Shown: in pieces, positions 7,155 through 17,600 of the stretch
How the letters are laid out: each line of letters begins with the position of its first letter
Numbering within the stretch: position 1 is the first letter of the stretch
Origin: Zobellia barbeyronii
Lineage (GTDB): Bacteria; Bacteroidota; Bacteroidia; Flavobacteriales; Flavobacteriaceae
NCBI RefSeq assembly: GCF_018603515.1
Contig: NZ_JACATN010000006.1
Coordinates: 124,001 to 188,000, forward strand
Length of the DNA stretch: 64,000 nucleotides
Direction: 5' to 3'
The notes under the pieces: model-generated
Told to the model about the DNA's origin: nothing
Databases searched by the model: none
What the model saw: the letters and a program-made list of their open reading frames with translations, nothing else
Made by a program: the position numbers and the translations under genes

Positions 7155-10100
7155 TTAGCCCGTTTTTCTAGTAGATTCGAACTCTTTCATACACGCATCT
7201 ATACTACTTGCTGTCTTTTTAACTATTGTAGTATCTTCAAAAAGTTTATCATGACTCCCTTCAACGGAAACAATTACAACTTCTTTATTTGTCATTTTCC
7301 TCCATGAAGCTATGACTTTAGTATTAAAATCGGTAGCTGATTTTTCGGTCAATAAAATCTGAATATCATTTGCTATCGGTTTCCAATCATATTCTCGGTA
7401 GAGCTTAATATGATTGTTATGTAGGGTGCGAATAAGTTTTTCGCTACCGCTACTGGTTAGCGTTTTGTATTTTTCTTTGAGTGGTAATATGAATTTTGAC
7501 CTTACAAATCGGTGAACCGTTTTTATAGGGTCAGCCTTTAACCGGTTTAACAGCGCAGATGTTCTAACATTAGTTTGAGACGGCGCAAAAAGACTAAGAT
7601 AATCTGCCATAGTATCTGCAATGATAAGATTAGCTCTATCGTTAGTTTTACCCAATAATCTCGTAACCTCCATACCTATTGCCGTATTATAACAATACGC
7701 AATAAAATGATACGGACCTTGAGGCTGCACTTTCTTAATCTCCGTTATAAAATCTATTGCCATTTCATGAACGCTTTTATGCAAAACAAGCTCATCTTCA
7801 TGATCGGAAGCTTGAAGGGCATAAACTGGACGGTCAGGATTTAAATGGTTGGCAAACTGATTGTAATAAAAGAAATGTGTACCACCAGAATGCAAACAAA
7901 ACAAAGGTGGTTTTGTACCGCTTGAACGAATAGGCACAAGGTGCTTAAATTCCGTCTTATCGAAAGCTTTAGTATTATGTTTATTTTGAGCTTCTAGGTA
8001 ACGAGTGAGCTCTGAAATAGTCTGATGCTCAAATAATTGATTAGGAGATACTACTAAGTTTTCCGCTTTCGCTTTCGAAATCACTTGTATACTCAAAATG
8101 GAATCTCCGCCAATATCGAAAAAATTCTCATGAATACCTATAGACGGCAAATCAAGAACTTCTTTCCAAATAGCTGCCATTTTCTTTTCTAGTTCCGATG
8201 AAGGAAGCTCAATCTTAGTATTTTCTTTTTCTTCTGCAGATGGTTTTAATTGAGCTAAACGTACCTTATCTACTTTACCATTGGGAAGAACTGGGAACTT
8301 GTCTACCTGAACAATCCTGGTTGGCACCATATATCCGGGCAATTTGGCTTTCAGAGTGCTTTTAAGAGCATCTGTCTCAACTTCTTCATCTGCTGTAACA
8401 TAAGCAACTAAACGCTTGTTGTCTTCCACCATAGCCACTGCAGCACTTACCGAGTCATATTCGGATATGGTTTTTTCTACCTCATCTAACTCAATTCTGA
8501 AACCACGTACCTTAACTTGATGATCAACTCTACCTAGAAATTCAATTGTACCATCATTTCTACACCTACCTAGGTCGCCCGTTTTATAAATTTTCTCATT
8601 TGAACCCTCTTTTAAAGGATTGTTTAAAAACACTTTTTCAGTAAGGTCCGTTCTATTAATATACCCATTTGACACACTTGGCCCACCAATATATATTTCC
8701 CCCACAGCTCCATAAGGAACTAATTTTTTTGATTCATTTAAAAGGTATACTTCTGCATTGGCAACTGCCTTACCTATTGACACCATATCAGAATCCTCGG
8801 TTCTTTCAACCTTATGAGCTATACACCAAACCGTGGCCTCCGTAGGACCGTATTCGTTATACAGGCCTGTATCTGGCAAGCTTTTAAAATGAAGATTACC
8901 AAGGGCTCGCGTACATGCTTCACCTGCTACAATAACTGTTTTAAAACTTTCCAATTTAGTTAAATTACCATGCTCAAGAATTACTTTATACAAAGTTGGA
9001 AGCATAAGAGTGTGACTAACCTTATGGCGCTGCACCAAGTCTTCTATTCTAGTAATATCTTGTTCTATTCTATTTTCAGTAAGTATAAGATTCCCTCCAG
9101 TGCACAGCGTCCAATAGATACTTGCCTTGGAACTATCAAACGAAATAGAGGACATTAATAAGAACGCGCTAGGATTTTCAGGATAGAAGTCCAATCTTCC
9201 TACAGTTGAATTGATTATATTCTTATGAGTTATGGGTACTCCCTTAGGTTTTCCTGTACTTCCGGAAGTGTATATGATGTATGCCAAATCATCTTCTCGG
9301 ACTTCCGGTAAGATGACGTCCATTGTTTTATTCGTTTCGATTTTATCAACTAAAATGACATTCTTGCTTGTAGAATCAAATACACTTGCTAAACTACTAT
9401 GGGATACCACAATATTACAATCCGCATCTTCTAAAATGAAATTTAGCCTTTCCATTGGATATTTAGGATCCATAGGTAGATATGCGCATCCGGCCTTAAG
9501 AATAGCTAACATGGAAACTATCATTTCTGTAGACCTATCCATACAAAGCATAACCACCTCGTTTCGCTTCTTTGTTCTTTGAAGAATGGCATGTGCAATT
9601 GCATCTGCCTGCTCATCAAGCTCTTGATAAGTTATAGACACATCATTAAAAGTCAATGCTTTATTTTGAGGAAACTGATGTGTTACATCAGCTATGATGT
9701 GGTGAATTGCTTTATATGATTTGAAATGATTTTTAGTTTCTTTTGACACCGGAAGCAAAACCTTCTCTTCCTCCAAAGACATCATTGGCAGATTACCAAT
9801 GTCCTCATTTGGATCAACAATTATTCCTTGCAATAAAATTTTATAATGCGATAGAAAACGAGAAATAGTTGCCGCTTCAAATAAATCTGTATCATATTCA
9901 AAGGCCAAAGAGAGTAGTCCATTGAATTCTGATATGGACAAGGTTAAATCGAACTTAGAAACTTCCGTATCAAATTCAGCTTCATCTATCAGTCTTAAAT
10001 CAGAACCAAAAGAAGGAGTCTCGGTTGCCGAATGGTACAGGAACATCACCTGAAAAAATGGACTAACCGCTAGGGAACGTTCTACTTTTAATTCCTTCAC

Positions 10101-11183
10101 TAAAACATCAAAAGGTACTTCCTTATTTGAAAAAGCAGAAAGTGTATTCTTTTTGACGACTTCAATTAAATCCGAAAAACTATTAGTGCTAAGCACCGTA
10201 CTTCTCAGTACGACCGTATTAATAAAAAACCCAAGAACTTTTTCCAGTGATTTCACGCTCCTATTAGCAATAGGGGTCCCTACAAGAATATCTGACTGGC
10301 CTGTGTATCTATATAGTAAAACATAATACACGGTAAGCAAAAAAACAAATGGCGTAGTCCCCAACTGTTTTGATTTGTTCAAAATATCCGATGACAGTTT
10401 TTTATCTAATGGTAAAACTTTTTGTTTACCTTTAAAAGAGGGTCTTGCTGGTCTTACACTGTCCGTTTGAAGATTTAATATAGGGAGATTACCAGATAGG
10501 GTATTCTTCCAATAATCCAGTTGTTTATTATCAATAGGTGTAGTACGTTCCCAATGGGCATAATCCGAAAATTGAATGGTTTCAGGTTTAGTCTCCAAAG
10601 AACTGCTAGCTATTAACTTCAAATAAGAATCCGCCAACTGTTGTTTCAATACATCAATAGACCATTCATCAATTACAATATGATGCAATGTGAAAAACAA
10701 TACAAATCTATGAGCTGAGTATTTTAATAATGAAACCCGAACCAGACCTGGCTCAGATAAATCAAACACTCTGGAAGACTGCTTACGCATTATAGTGTCA
10801 GCCTCTTCTTTCGCATCAATCTCAGTTAAATGACTAAGATCAAACTCAACAAGGTTTGGAATAGTATCATCAATTTTTGAAACTGGACTACCAGTAATAG
10901 CAGGATAATAAGACCTTAAAACCTCGTTAGTTAAGAATAAATGGTTGAGACTTTTCTTTAGCATCTCAACATTCAAATTCCCTTCAAAAGTCAGCGCTTC
11001 AGAATAGTTGTAGAAAGGATTGTCCGTATATAGCTGTTGCAAAAACCATATACGCTGCTGGCCGCTTGATAATGGAATTTGAACATCTACAGGAGCCTTG
11101 GATATCTGCAATAAAGCAGACTCCTTTGCCTCCCGATTTTTCCATCGGTTTAATAACGAACTTTTATCTGTGCTCTTTTCCAA
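7155..11183 (-). CDS. NRPS, C-A-T-TE termination module with Cys-type thioesterase
   Basis: A 1342-residue single-module synthetase. Condensation domain: about residues 30-450, with LHHIVIDEWS (H167, H168, D172). Adenylation domain: about 480-985, with A3 YIIYTSGSTGKPKG, A5 NEYGPTEATVW, A7 YKTGDLGRCRNDG, A8 KVRGFRIELDEVE and A10 PNGKVDK. By alignment to the GrsA positions I read the pocket as D-S-A-L-I-A-E-V-W-K and cannot assign a substrate. Carrier domain: DIGGDSILS with Ser1028. Thioesterase: about 1085-1342, starting PLFCLHSGGTH. Where GxSxG is expected it reads AYCYN, so Cys1164 replaces Ser; His1311 (GSHDKLF) is the probable catalytic His. It lies 21 bases after hupE and 10 bases before the PPTase in a leftward operon. 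It probably adds the last residue and releases the peptide built by the divergent arm. Confidence 0.95.
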   Translation of the reverse strand: MEKSTDKSSLLNRWKNREAKESALLQISKAPVDVQIPLSSGQQRIWFLQQLYTDNPFYNYSEALTFEGNLNVEMLKKSLNHLFLTNEVLRSYYPAITGSPVSKIDDTIPNLVEFDLSHLTEIDAKEEADTIMRKQSSRVFDLSEPGLVRVSLLKYSAHRFVLFFTLHHIVIDEWSIDVLKQQLADSYLKLIASSSLETKPETIQFSDYAHWERTTPIDNKQLDYWKNTLSGNLPILNLQTDSVRPARPSFKGKQKVLPLDKKLSSDILNKSKQLGTTPFVFLLTVYYVLLYRYTGQSDILVGTPIANRSVKSLEKVLGFFINTVVLRSTVLSTNSFSDLIEVVKKNTLSAFSNKEVPFDVLVKELKVERSLAVSPFFQVMFLYHSATETPSFGSDLRLIDEAEFDTEVSKFDLTLSISEFNGLLSLAFEYDTDLFEAATISRFLSHYKILLQGIIVDPNEDIGNLPMMSLEEEKVLLPVSKETKNHFKSYKAIHHIIADVTHQFPQNKALTFNDVSITYQELDEQADAIAHAILQRTKKRNEVVMLCMDRSTEMIVSMLAILKAGCAYLPMDPKYPMERLNFILEDADCNIVVSHSSLASVFDSTSKNVILVDKIETNKTMDVILPEVREDDLAYIIYTSGSTGKPKGVPITHKNIINSTVGRLDFYPENPSAFLLMSSISFDSSKASIYWTLCTGGNLILTENRIEQDITRIEDLVQRHKVSHTLMLPTLYKVILEHGNLTKLESFKTVIVAGEACTRALGNLHFKSLPDTGLYNEYGPTEATVWCIAHKVERTEDSDMVSIGKAVANAEVYLLNESKKLVPYGAVGEIYIGGPSVSNGYINRTDLTEKVFLNNPLKEGSNEKIYKTGDLGRCRNDGTIEFLGRVDHQVKVRGFRIELDEVEKTISEYDSVSAAVAMVEDNKRLVAYVTADEEVETDALKSTLKAKLPGYMVPTRIVQVDKFPVLPNGKVDKVRLAQLKPSAEEKENTKIELPSSELEKKMAAIWKEVLDLPSIGIHENFFDIGGDSILSIQVISKAKAENLVVSPNQLFEHQTISELTRYLEAQNKHNTKAFDKTEFKHLVPIRSSGTKPPLFCLHSGGTHFFYYNQFANHLNPDRPVYALQASDHEDELVLHKSVHEMAIDFITEIKKVQPQGPYHFIAYCYNTAIGMEVTRLLGKTNDRANLIIADTMADYLSLFAPSQTNVRTSALLNRLKADPIKTVHRFVRSKFILPLKEKYKTLTSSGSEKLIRTLHNNHIKLYREYDWKPIANDIQILLTEKSATDFNTKVIASWRKMTNKEVVIVSVEGSHDKLFEDTTIVKKTASSIDACMKEFESTRKTG

Positions 11184-11204
11184 ATGCTAGATTCTGAGAG
11201 TTAT

Positions 11205-12464
11205 TTACTTCAAACCAACAAAATTCGCCATAGGGTATAATATATTTCTATTGATTATTTCATCTAATGGCAAATCAACATCAAAGGCTCGTTCTACAAG
11301 CCAATATGCAGATACAATTATGAGAACAACTGAGAGCCACACCATTAATTTTGAATAAAATTTGTTATTTCTTATGAAATACAAGACTGGAAAAATCACT
11401 GCTATAATTGCAATTTGACCTATTTCTACTCCAACATTAAAACCTACCAGTGATAACGATAAGTACTCACCTTTGAATCCCAAATCTCCCAATACACTAG
11501 CAAAACCAAAACCATGGAAAAGACCAAAAACAAAAGCTATAACCCAATCCTCCCCTCTAAATATTGGTCTAATATTATGGTAAGCGGCAAGGCCTACTGA
11601 AAAGGCGATTATAGATTCTACCACTCTAGATGGTAGTGTAATAATTTCCAACGATGCCAGACTTAATGTAATAGTATGTGCAATTGTAAAAAAGGTGACT
11701 ATCTTAAGAATATATATAAATGCTGGTCTAAAATTCTTTACCGGCACCCAGCCCCAAATTCCAGACTCGCCATTGTTAATAGGTTCTCCCGTAACACCAT
11801 CTTTCTTACGTCTTCGGACTACTGAGGGCAGGATTAAAGCTAATAGGAATAAAATATGGTCAATTCCTATCCAGATATGCCAAATTCCTTGTTTTACCAT
11901 AGCTAAGAAGCCCTTCCATAGTGAGGTCTCCTTTATAGAAAAAGAACCTTCCCGCTCTCCTTCAGAGAGATATAATGCAACAATATGCTCATTATTTATT
12001 AAGCCCGCCTTCCAATTATACTCCATGGCTACAAGGCACATGTGCGAGGGATCTTCGTCAAAAAAAGCGTCATAATCCAGTGTAAGGCTATCCGGCAGGT
12101 TCTCGGAGTTTTCTAGTCTAAAATGAAAATTGACAAAATCTCCGTACGACAGATTAAGTTTTGACATTTCACCTGTAAAAACAATACGGTAAGCTCCTAG
12201 TTCAGAAGAAAATTTTGCGTTTTCTAGTAAATATGCTTGAATCTTATCTTGGTAGGGCCTTACCCTTTCTATACCTGGATGCAACCCCAAATCCAAACCA
12301 AAAACACTATTAAGCTCATTGGCGTTAACCTCAAAACGACCCTCTATTCCGGTCTTTTCATAGATTCTTAAGTAAATTAAACTTTGTTTTGGTTGATGTC
12401 CAAATGTAACCATTGGTGCCAAAAGAAAGAGGCCGAAGATAATAGACAGTAATAATTTTTTCAT
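11205..12464 (-). CDS. hupE: HupE/UreJ-family metal permease with periplasmic domain
   Basis: A 419-residue protein. It has a signal peptide, then about 150 residues of extracytoplasmic beta-rich sequence, then six or seven membrane segments from about residue 185. The membrane part has the HupE/UreJ_2 signatures GIWHIWIGIDHILFLLALI, FFTIAHTITLSLA, FGLFHGFGFASVLGDLGF and GFNVGVEIGQIAI, with conserved His and Asp in helices. HupE/UreJ proteins are linked to nickel, cobalt or other transition-metal uptake. It is the first gene of the leftward operon, followed by the C-A-T-TE NRPS and PPTase. A TonB receptor and His-rich protein end the opposite arm. Together this suggests import of a metal, possibly as a peptide complex. 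The metal cannot be deduced. Confidence 0.88.
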   Translation of the reverse strand: MKKLLLSIIFGLFLLAPMVTFGHQPKQSLIYLRIYEKTGIEGRFEVNANELNSVFGLDLGLHPGIERVRPYQDKIQAYLLENAKFSSELGAYRIVFTGEMSKLNLSYGDFVNFHFRLENSENLPDSLTLDYDAFFDEDPSHMCLVAMEYNWKAGLINNEHIVALYLSEGEREGSFSIKETSLWKGFLAMVKQGIWHIWIGIDHILFLLALILPSVVRRRKKDGVTGEPINNGESGIWGWVPVKNFRPAFIYILKIVTFFTIAHTITLSLASLEIITLPSRVVESIIAFSVGLAAYHNIRPIFRGEDWVIAFVFGLFHGFGFASVLGDLGFKGEYLSLSLVGFNVGVEIGQIAIIAVIFPVLYFIRNNKFYSKLMVWLSVVLIIVSAYWLVERAFDVDLPLDEIINRNILYPMANFVGLK

Positions 12465-12854
12465 AGCGCTGTCAATATAGATAATTATTTTATAGTTGCC
12501 TTTATTTTTTCGTTTTCAAGCACTCTATATCAGATAGAACAAGATTTACAAATACTAATATCTAAGAATTTTTATTTCCAAACCCTAGCACAATCGTGTA
12601 GAACGCCCCTACATAAACGCAAGCCTCTTCTTAGGAATTTGGCAATAAAGTAGCTTTAAAATTAATTATTAATAATAAATAGATATAAATATTTTCAATT
12701 TTTCGATGACTGACCTATAAAACTGTTATTCGATTACTTTTTTCCTTGATAAATTCACAAGCATAAATTATATTAGCCATGCTATGAATAAGAAGATTTC
12801 GGTATTGATCGAAATTCTTGTGGTTCTTGGTATGCTATCAACTAAACCATCAAT
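12465..12854. promoter_or_regulatory. Divergent control region of the peptide locus
   Basis: This 390-base AT-rich spacer separates hupE and the rightward NRPS arm and must hold both promoters. I saw no clear TAnnTTTG/TTTG pair. Visible structure includes AGCAT...ATGCT arms around an AT-rich centre (about 12760-12783), and an inverted repeat ATTTCG-N8-CGAAAT at 12796-12815 inside a 24-codon mini-ORF (12784-12858). A metal-responsive operator would be expected here, but no known Fur or Zur box is recognisable. Confidence 0.45.
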
Positions 12855-12858
12855 TTGA
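12784..12858 (+). CDS. Possible 24-residue leader peptide
   Basis: ATG at 12784 opens 24 codons encoding MNKKISVLIEILVVLGMLST followed by KPSI, ending TGA 12856-12858. The stop overlaps the TTG start (12855-12857) of the adenylation gene, an arrangement typical of translational coupling. The peptide is basic then hydrophobic. An inverted repeat (12796-12815) lies within it. No homology is known to me. It could be a chance ORF, or a leader needed to load ribosomes onto the TTG start. Confidence 0.35.
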   Translation: MNKKISVLIEILVVLGMLSTKPSI

Positions 12859-14432
12859 AATCAATTTACACTTTACCTCAGCTTATAGAAAATGTAGCAA
12901 GAGCATCACCTAACCGTGAAGCTTTTCGTTATTTAGAGGAAACCATATCTTATAGTGAACTCCATAAGAAAACAGACCAGCTAGCTTCGTATCTAATTTC
13001 AATAGGTATCAAAAAAGGCGACCGAGTAAGTATTTTCATGAACCGGTGTCTGGAAACTTCTATTGCTGTCTATGGTACCCTTAAAGCTGGAGCAGTATAT
13101 GTACCACTTGATACAGCTGCCCCCCTACACAAAACTGCTGCTATTATAAATGATTGCCAAATTAGCTGTTTGATTACCACAACCACTAAAAGAAGAAAGG
13201 TTGATACACTTTTAAATGAAAAGAGTACTTTAAATAGGGTAATTGGAGACACCCTTAAAAATTCAATTCCATCCGTGGCTTGGGACGATATTTTTTCTAT
13301 TGAGTTAGATGATTATATACCTCCTACTATTTTAGAACAAGATTTAGCCTTTATATTGTATACATCAGGGTCTACAGGTGTGCCAAAAGGTATCATGCAT
13401 ACACACTATAGTGGTTTAAGTTTGGCCAAAATTGCTGCAGATACCTACGATTTTAACTCTGATGACATATTCGGAAATCCAGCCCCGTTACATTTTGACC
13501 CCTCTACTTTTGGTTACTTTGTTGCGCCTTTAGTAGGTGCTACCACCGTAATCATCCCTGATGCTCACTTAAAAATGCCGGCCAGTCTGAGCGCGCTTAT
13601 TTCTAAGGAGAGAATTACAGTCTGGTATTCAGTTCCTCTAATGTTAATACAGCTATTACATAGTGAGACTTTAGACAAACATGATTTCAGTTCTTTAAGA
13701 TGGGTGCTTTTTGCAGGTGAAGTTTTTATAACCAAACATCTACGGGCTTTAATGAAAAAATGGCCGAATGCAAGATTCAGTAACTTATATGGACCGGCCG
13801 AACTCATTTTATGTACATATTACAATGTGCCTGAACCACCCAAAACAGATGAACCCATACCTATTGGAAAGGTTTGGAACAATACAGAGTACAAAATTCT
13901 AGACCAGAATAATAATGATGTGTCAAAAGGAGAAATAGGTCAATTAGCCATACGCTCAGCAACATTGATGCAGGGCTACTGGAATAACAAATCGCTCACG
14001 GAACAATCTTTACATAAAGTAACGATAGCAAGTGGTTATGACCATACTTATTATAAAACAGGAGATTTAGTAAAACTGAACAATCTCGGAGAACTATTGT
14101 TTCTGGGAAGAAATGACAGGCAGATTAAGCTTAGAGGATATCGTGTAGAGCTAGACGAAATAGAACTGACCCTTCTGAAGCATAAAGATGTAGAAGAAGT
14201 GGCCGTATTGGTATTAGGAAAAGATGAAGAAGTGCAAGAATTAGTTGCCGTCATTAAACCTTCGAAAGATGCGTCTATAAATCTCACCTACCTCATGGAA
14301 TTCTGCAAAGTAGAACTTCCTTCCTATGCCATTCCTAAAACTATTGAGTTTATGGATGATTTTCCCAGAACTAGCTCAGGTAAAATAAGCCGCAAAGAAA
14401 TAAGCAAACTATTGGAAGAACACCAATTATGA
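12855..14432 (+). CDS. Stand-alone NRPS adenylation domain
   Basis: A 525-residue amino-acid (or aryl-acid) adenylating enzyme with all A-domain cores: A3 FILYTSGSTGVPKGI, A4 LHFDPSTFGYF, A5 NLYGPAELILC, A7 YKTGDLVKLNNLG, A8 KLRGYRVELDEIE and A10 SSGKISRKEI. The pocket residues I read by alignment are D-P-F-Y-L-A-L-L-C-K, a code I cannot assign confidently; Asp235 suggests an alpha-amino acid. The start is TTG: an in-frame TAA lies at 12843-12845, the next ATG is far inside the conserved region, and MKSIYTLPQLIENVARASP is a normal A-domain N-terminus. It overlaps the carrier-protein gene by four bases (ATGA), so the pair likely acts as a split loading unit for the C-A-T NRPS that follows. Confidence 0.93.
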   Translation: MKSIYTLPQLIENVARASPNREAFRYLEETISYSELHKKTDQLASYLISIGIKKGDRVSIFMNRCLETSIAVYGTLKAGAVYVPLDTAAPLHKTAAIINDCQISCLITTTTKRRKVDTLLNEKSTLNRVIGDTLKNSIPSVAWDDIFSIELDDYIPPTILEQDLAFILYTSGSTGVPKGIMHTHYSGLSLAKIAADTYDFNSDDIFGNPAPLHFDPSTFGYFVAPLVGATTVIIPDAHLKMPASLSALISKERITVWYSVPLMLIQLLHSETLDKHDFSSLRWVLFAGEVFITKHLRALMKKWPNARFSNLYGPAELILCTYYNVPEPPKTDEPIPIGKVWNNTEYKILDQNNNDVSKGEIGQLAIRSATLMQGYWNNKSLTEQSLHKVTIASGYDHTYYKTGDLVKLNNLGELLFLGRNDRQIKLRGYRVELDEIELTLLKHKDVEEVAVLVLGKDEEVQELVAVIKPSKDASINLTYLMEFCKVELPSYAIPKTIEFMDDFPRTSSGKISRKEISKLLEEHQL

Positions 14433-14659
14433 AAAATAAAATCATAAGCTATATTAAAAGTAAACTAGCTACTGAAGTAGTTGAGGAAATAGATATAAAC
14501 GAAGACCTTTTAGGTAGCGGTTTAGTTGATTCATTAGGAATGGTGCAATTAGTACTTTTTATTGAGAATGAAGCGAACATAAAGGTAGCTCCGGAGGATA
14601 TGACCATAGAAAACTTCATGACCGTAAATCATATTTTGAAGTATATAGCACGTAAATAG
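14429..14659 (+). CDS. Acyl/peptidyl carrier protein
   Basis: A 76-residue carrier protein. The phosphopantetheine site is LLGSGLVDSLGMVQLVLFIE, where the serine of DSLG is the attachment residue. The rest is a normal four-helix layout (KIISYIKSKLATEVVEEI ... MTIENFMTVNHILKYIA). It overlaps the stand-alone A domain (ATGA) and precedes the C-A-T NRPS by 26 bases. It probably receives the amino acid activated by the upstream A domain and presents it to the N-terminal condensation domain of the next protein. The PPTase at 6446-7144 is the likely priming enzyme. Confidence 0.92.
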   Translation: MKNKIISYIKSKLATEVVEEIDINEDLLGSGLVDSLGMVQLVLFIENEANIKVAPEDMTIENFMTVNHILKYIARK

Positions 14660-14685
14660 AGTTTTGATTTGAAGAAAGTACAATT

Positions 14686-17600
14686 ATGATGAACGAACAA
14701 AAAGATACATTTTTAGCACTTACAAAAAGTCAATCTGCTCTGTGGGCGGGTCAAAAAATGCATCCCAATGTTCCCCTTCATAATGTGGTATATACTTTTG
14801 AGATTACGGGCGATATAGACAAGATGACATTTGAGAAAGCATTTGAAAGGCTAATTGAAACCTCAGATATCCTCCGAATTATTTTTTCCGAAGAAAGAGG
14901 GATTCCAAATCAGACTGTTCGCAGTGAAGTAGATTTTTCATTAGAATTTATAGACCTCACTCATCATCAAAACAATACAACTATTGACAAATGGCTCCAT
15001 GAACGCACGTTGAAACTCATGGATATTTCTGAACGAGTATTTGATACCGCCTTATTAAAAACAGGAAGCAACAACTATGTATGGTTTTTAAAACTACATC
15101 ATTTGGTTACAGATGCAGTATCTAATTCCATTCTCTACCGGCGGATGAGTTCTTTCTATACAAGCGAAATAACTAATACCATGGCGGCCGTAGAAAATTT
15201 CCCATCGTTTTCAGACTATATCAAATTTGAACATGAACAAAGTACTACGAGTGTAAATAACGACAGTAATAAGTATTGGGAAGAAAGGACAAAAAACTTG
15301 CTAGAAAAACCTAAACTGTACGGAGAAAAGATTGACAATAGTACTGCGGCAAGACGAATTACTTTAGACCTCGGTACACAGCGTTCACAACAACTCCGCG
15401 AATTGGCCAACCGCAAGGAATTTAAAGGATGGACGGAGGATTTAACCCTTTTCAACATATTTCTTACGTTATATTCCTCCTATATCTACAGGGTAAGTGG
15501 TCAAGAAAAGATAGCTATTGGTGCACCAGCACATAATAGGTCTACCAGAGAATTTCAAAAAACTGCGGGACTTTTTATTGAAGTACTGCCATTGGTTATT
15601 GATATTGAAAATGAAGACACTTTCATAAGTCTTTTTAATCGTATTAAAATAGAGACCAATAATTATTTAAGAAACGCGCGTCCAGGAAGTGCTACAGTTC
15701 AAACAAATAGTAGTTCTAATACTATTTTAAATTTTATACATGCGGATTTCCCTGATTTTAACGGTTTTCCCACAAAAACAGAATGGATTCATTCTGACCA
15801 TATAGATAGTAGTCATGCCCTACGCACTCATGTTTATGACATGAACAATAGTGGTGATTTTAAAATAGCTTTCGATATAAATTGCAATACTTTTTCCGAT
15901 GCTACGGCAGAAGAAATTCCTGTTCATTTTCTAAATTTGTTAGATGCTTTTTTAAGAAATTCTGAACAATCAATACGAAAGCCTGGATTGCTAGACACAG
16001 CTCCTGTTGACGAATTGCTAATTGAAGAACTATCTACTCCGTTCAAATCAGTAATTCAAAGTTTTGAGGAAAATATAAATAATTCTCCCAATTCCGTAGC
16101 GTTACAATTTGTAAATGAAATTCTTACATACAACATACTAAACAAAAAAGCGAACCAACTAGCCCACTATCTAAAAACTAAGGGCATTAATGAAAAAAGT
16201 AGAATAGCGCTTCATTTCAACAGAGGTTCCGATTATGTAATTAGTGTACTTGCTGTTCTTAAAACTGGTGCAGCCTTTACCCCTATTGCTTCCGACCAAC
16301 CTGTAGAACGCGTAAAGTATATTACCTCAAATTCAAAGAGTGTACTTTTACTTAGTCAAAGCGACCTTATTTCAAAAATAGATATTCCGGATATTGGTAT
16401 TTTGGATGTTCAAAAGGAGAGTTCAATTATAAACGAACAGCCTTTTACTAATTTAGAAATACAGCCCTCGCCTGAAAGTTTGTCCTATATACTTTATACA
16501 TCGGGAAGTACAGGAAAACCAAAAGGTGTTCTCATTTCTCAACAAGCGCTTTCTAATTATATTTTTTGGGCAAAAGAAGCATATCACACTAATGAAAAAT
16601 CCATTTTTCCTTTATTCACATCAATAGGTTTTGACCTAACTATTACATCTACATTTTTGCCATTGGTTAGCGGTGGAAGGATAAATGTTTATAAAGAATC
16701 CGTAACCGGTCCTGATGTTAGCTTATTGAAAGTTTTAGATGACAATCTTGTTAACTATATTAAGTTGACTCCTTCTCATTTAGCTCTATTTAAAGAAAAA
16801 GAATTGAGTACGTCATACATTCACACCATGATTGTAGGTGGCGAAGAACTTAAATCTAATCTAGCAAAATCTATAAAAAAAGCATTCCCTAACGAACTTA
16901 AGATATATAATGAATATGGACCCACGGAAGCTACCGTGGGGTGTATTGTAGCAGAGTACAATGAAAGTAACCATACGAAAGCTACTGTACCCATTGGACT
17001 GCCAATTTCTAATATGTCCGCTTATGTATTGGACGAATATAAAAACAGAGTGCCAAAAGGTGTTGTGGGTGAACTCCATCTAAGTGGTTTAGGACTTTCT
17101 GATGGCTATGCAAATGACCTTTCCTTAACTGCTGAAAAATTTATTGAAAATCCATTTATTTCTGATAAGAAAATGTACCATACGGGAGATTTGGCCAGAA
17201 TTAATAAAAATGGAAGTTTTGAATATATGGGTAGGTCTGATGAGCAAGTAAAACTCAGAGGGCATCGTATTGAACTATCGGATATAGAAAGTAACCTAAC
17301 CGAATTTTCTGAAATAGAAAATTGCGCCGTTGTTTTAGTGGAAAGCAAAAAAACAACTCCAGAAGATGAAGTGGTTAACTGTACCAAATGCGGCCTACCT
17401 TCTAACTACCCAAATACCGATTTTGATGAAAAGGGAGTGTGCCACCTTTGCACTGCTTTTGAAACATATAAAGATAAAACCGAACGCTATTTTAAGAATG
17501 ACGAGCAATTGGTTTCTTTATTGACCTCAAAAAGAGAGTCCAATCCTAATTATGATTGTATTTCACTTTTAAGTGGTGGTAAAGATAGCACCTATGTTTT

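Noticed and set aside
12855-14659. D-alanylation (DltA/DltC) pair
   Set aside because: The A domain lacks the DltA-type pocket motif, no dltB/dltD genes are near, and the next gene is a condensation-domain NRPS, so a split loading module is more likely.
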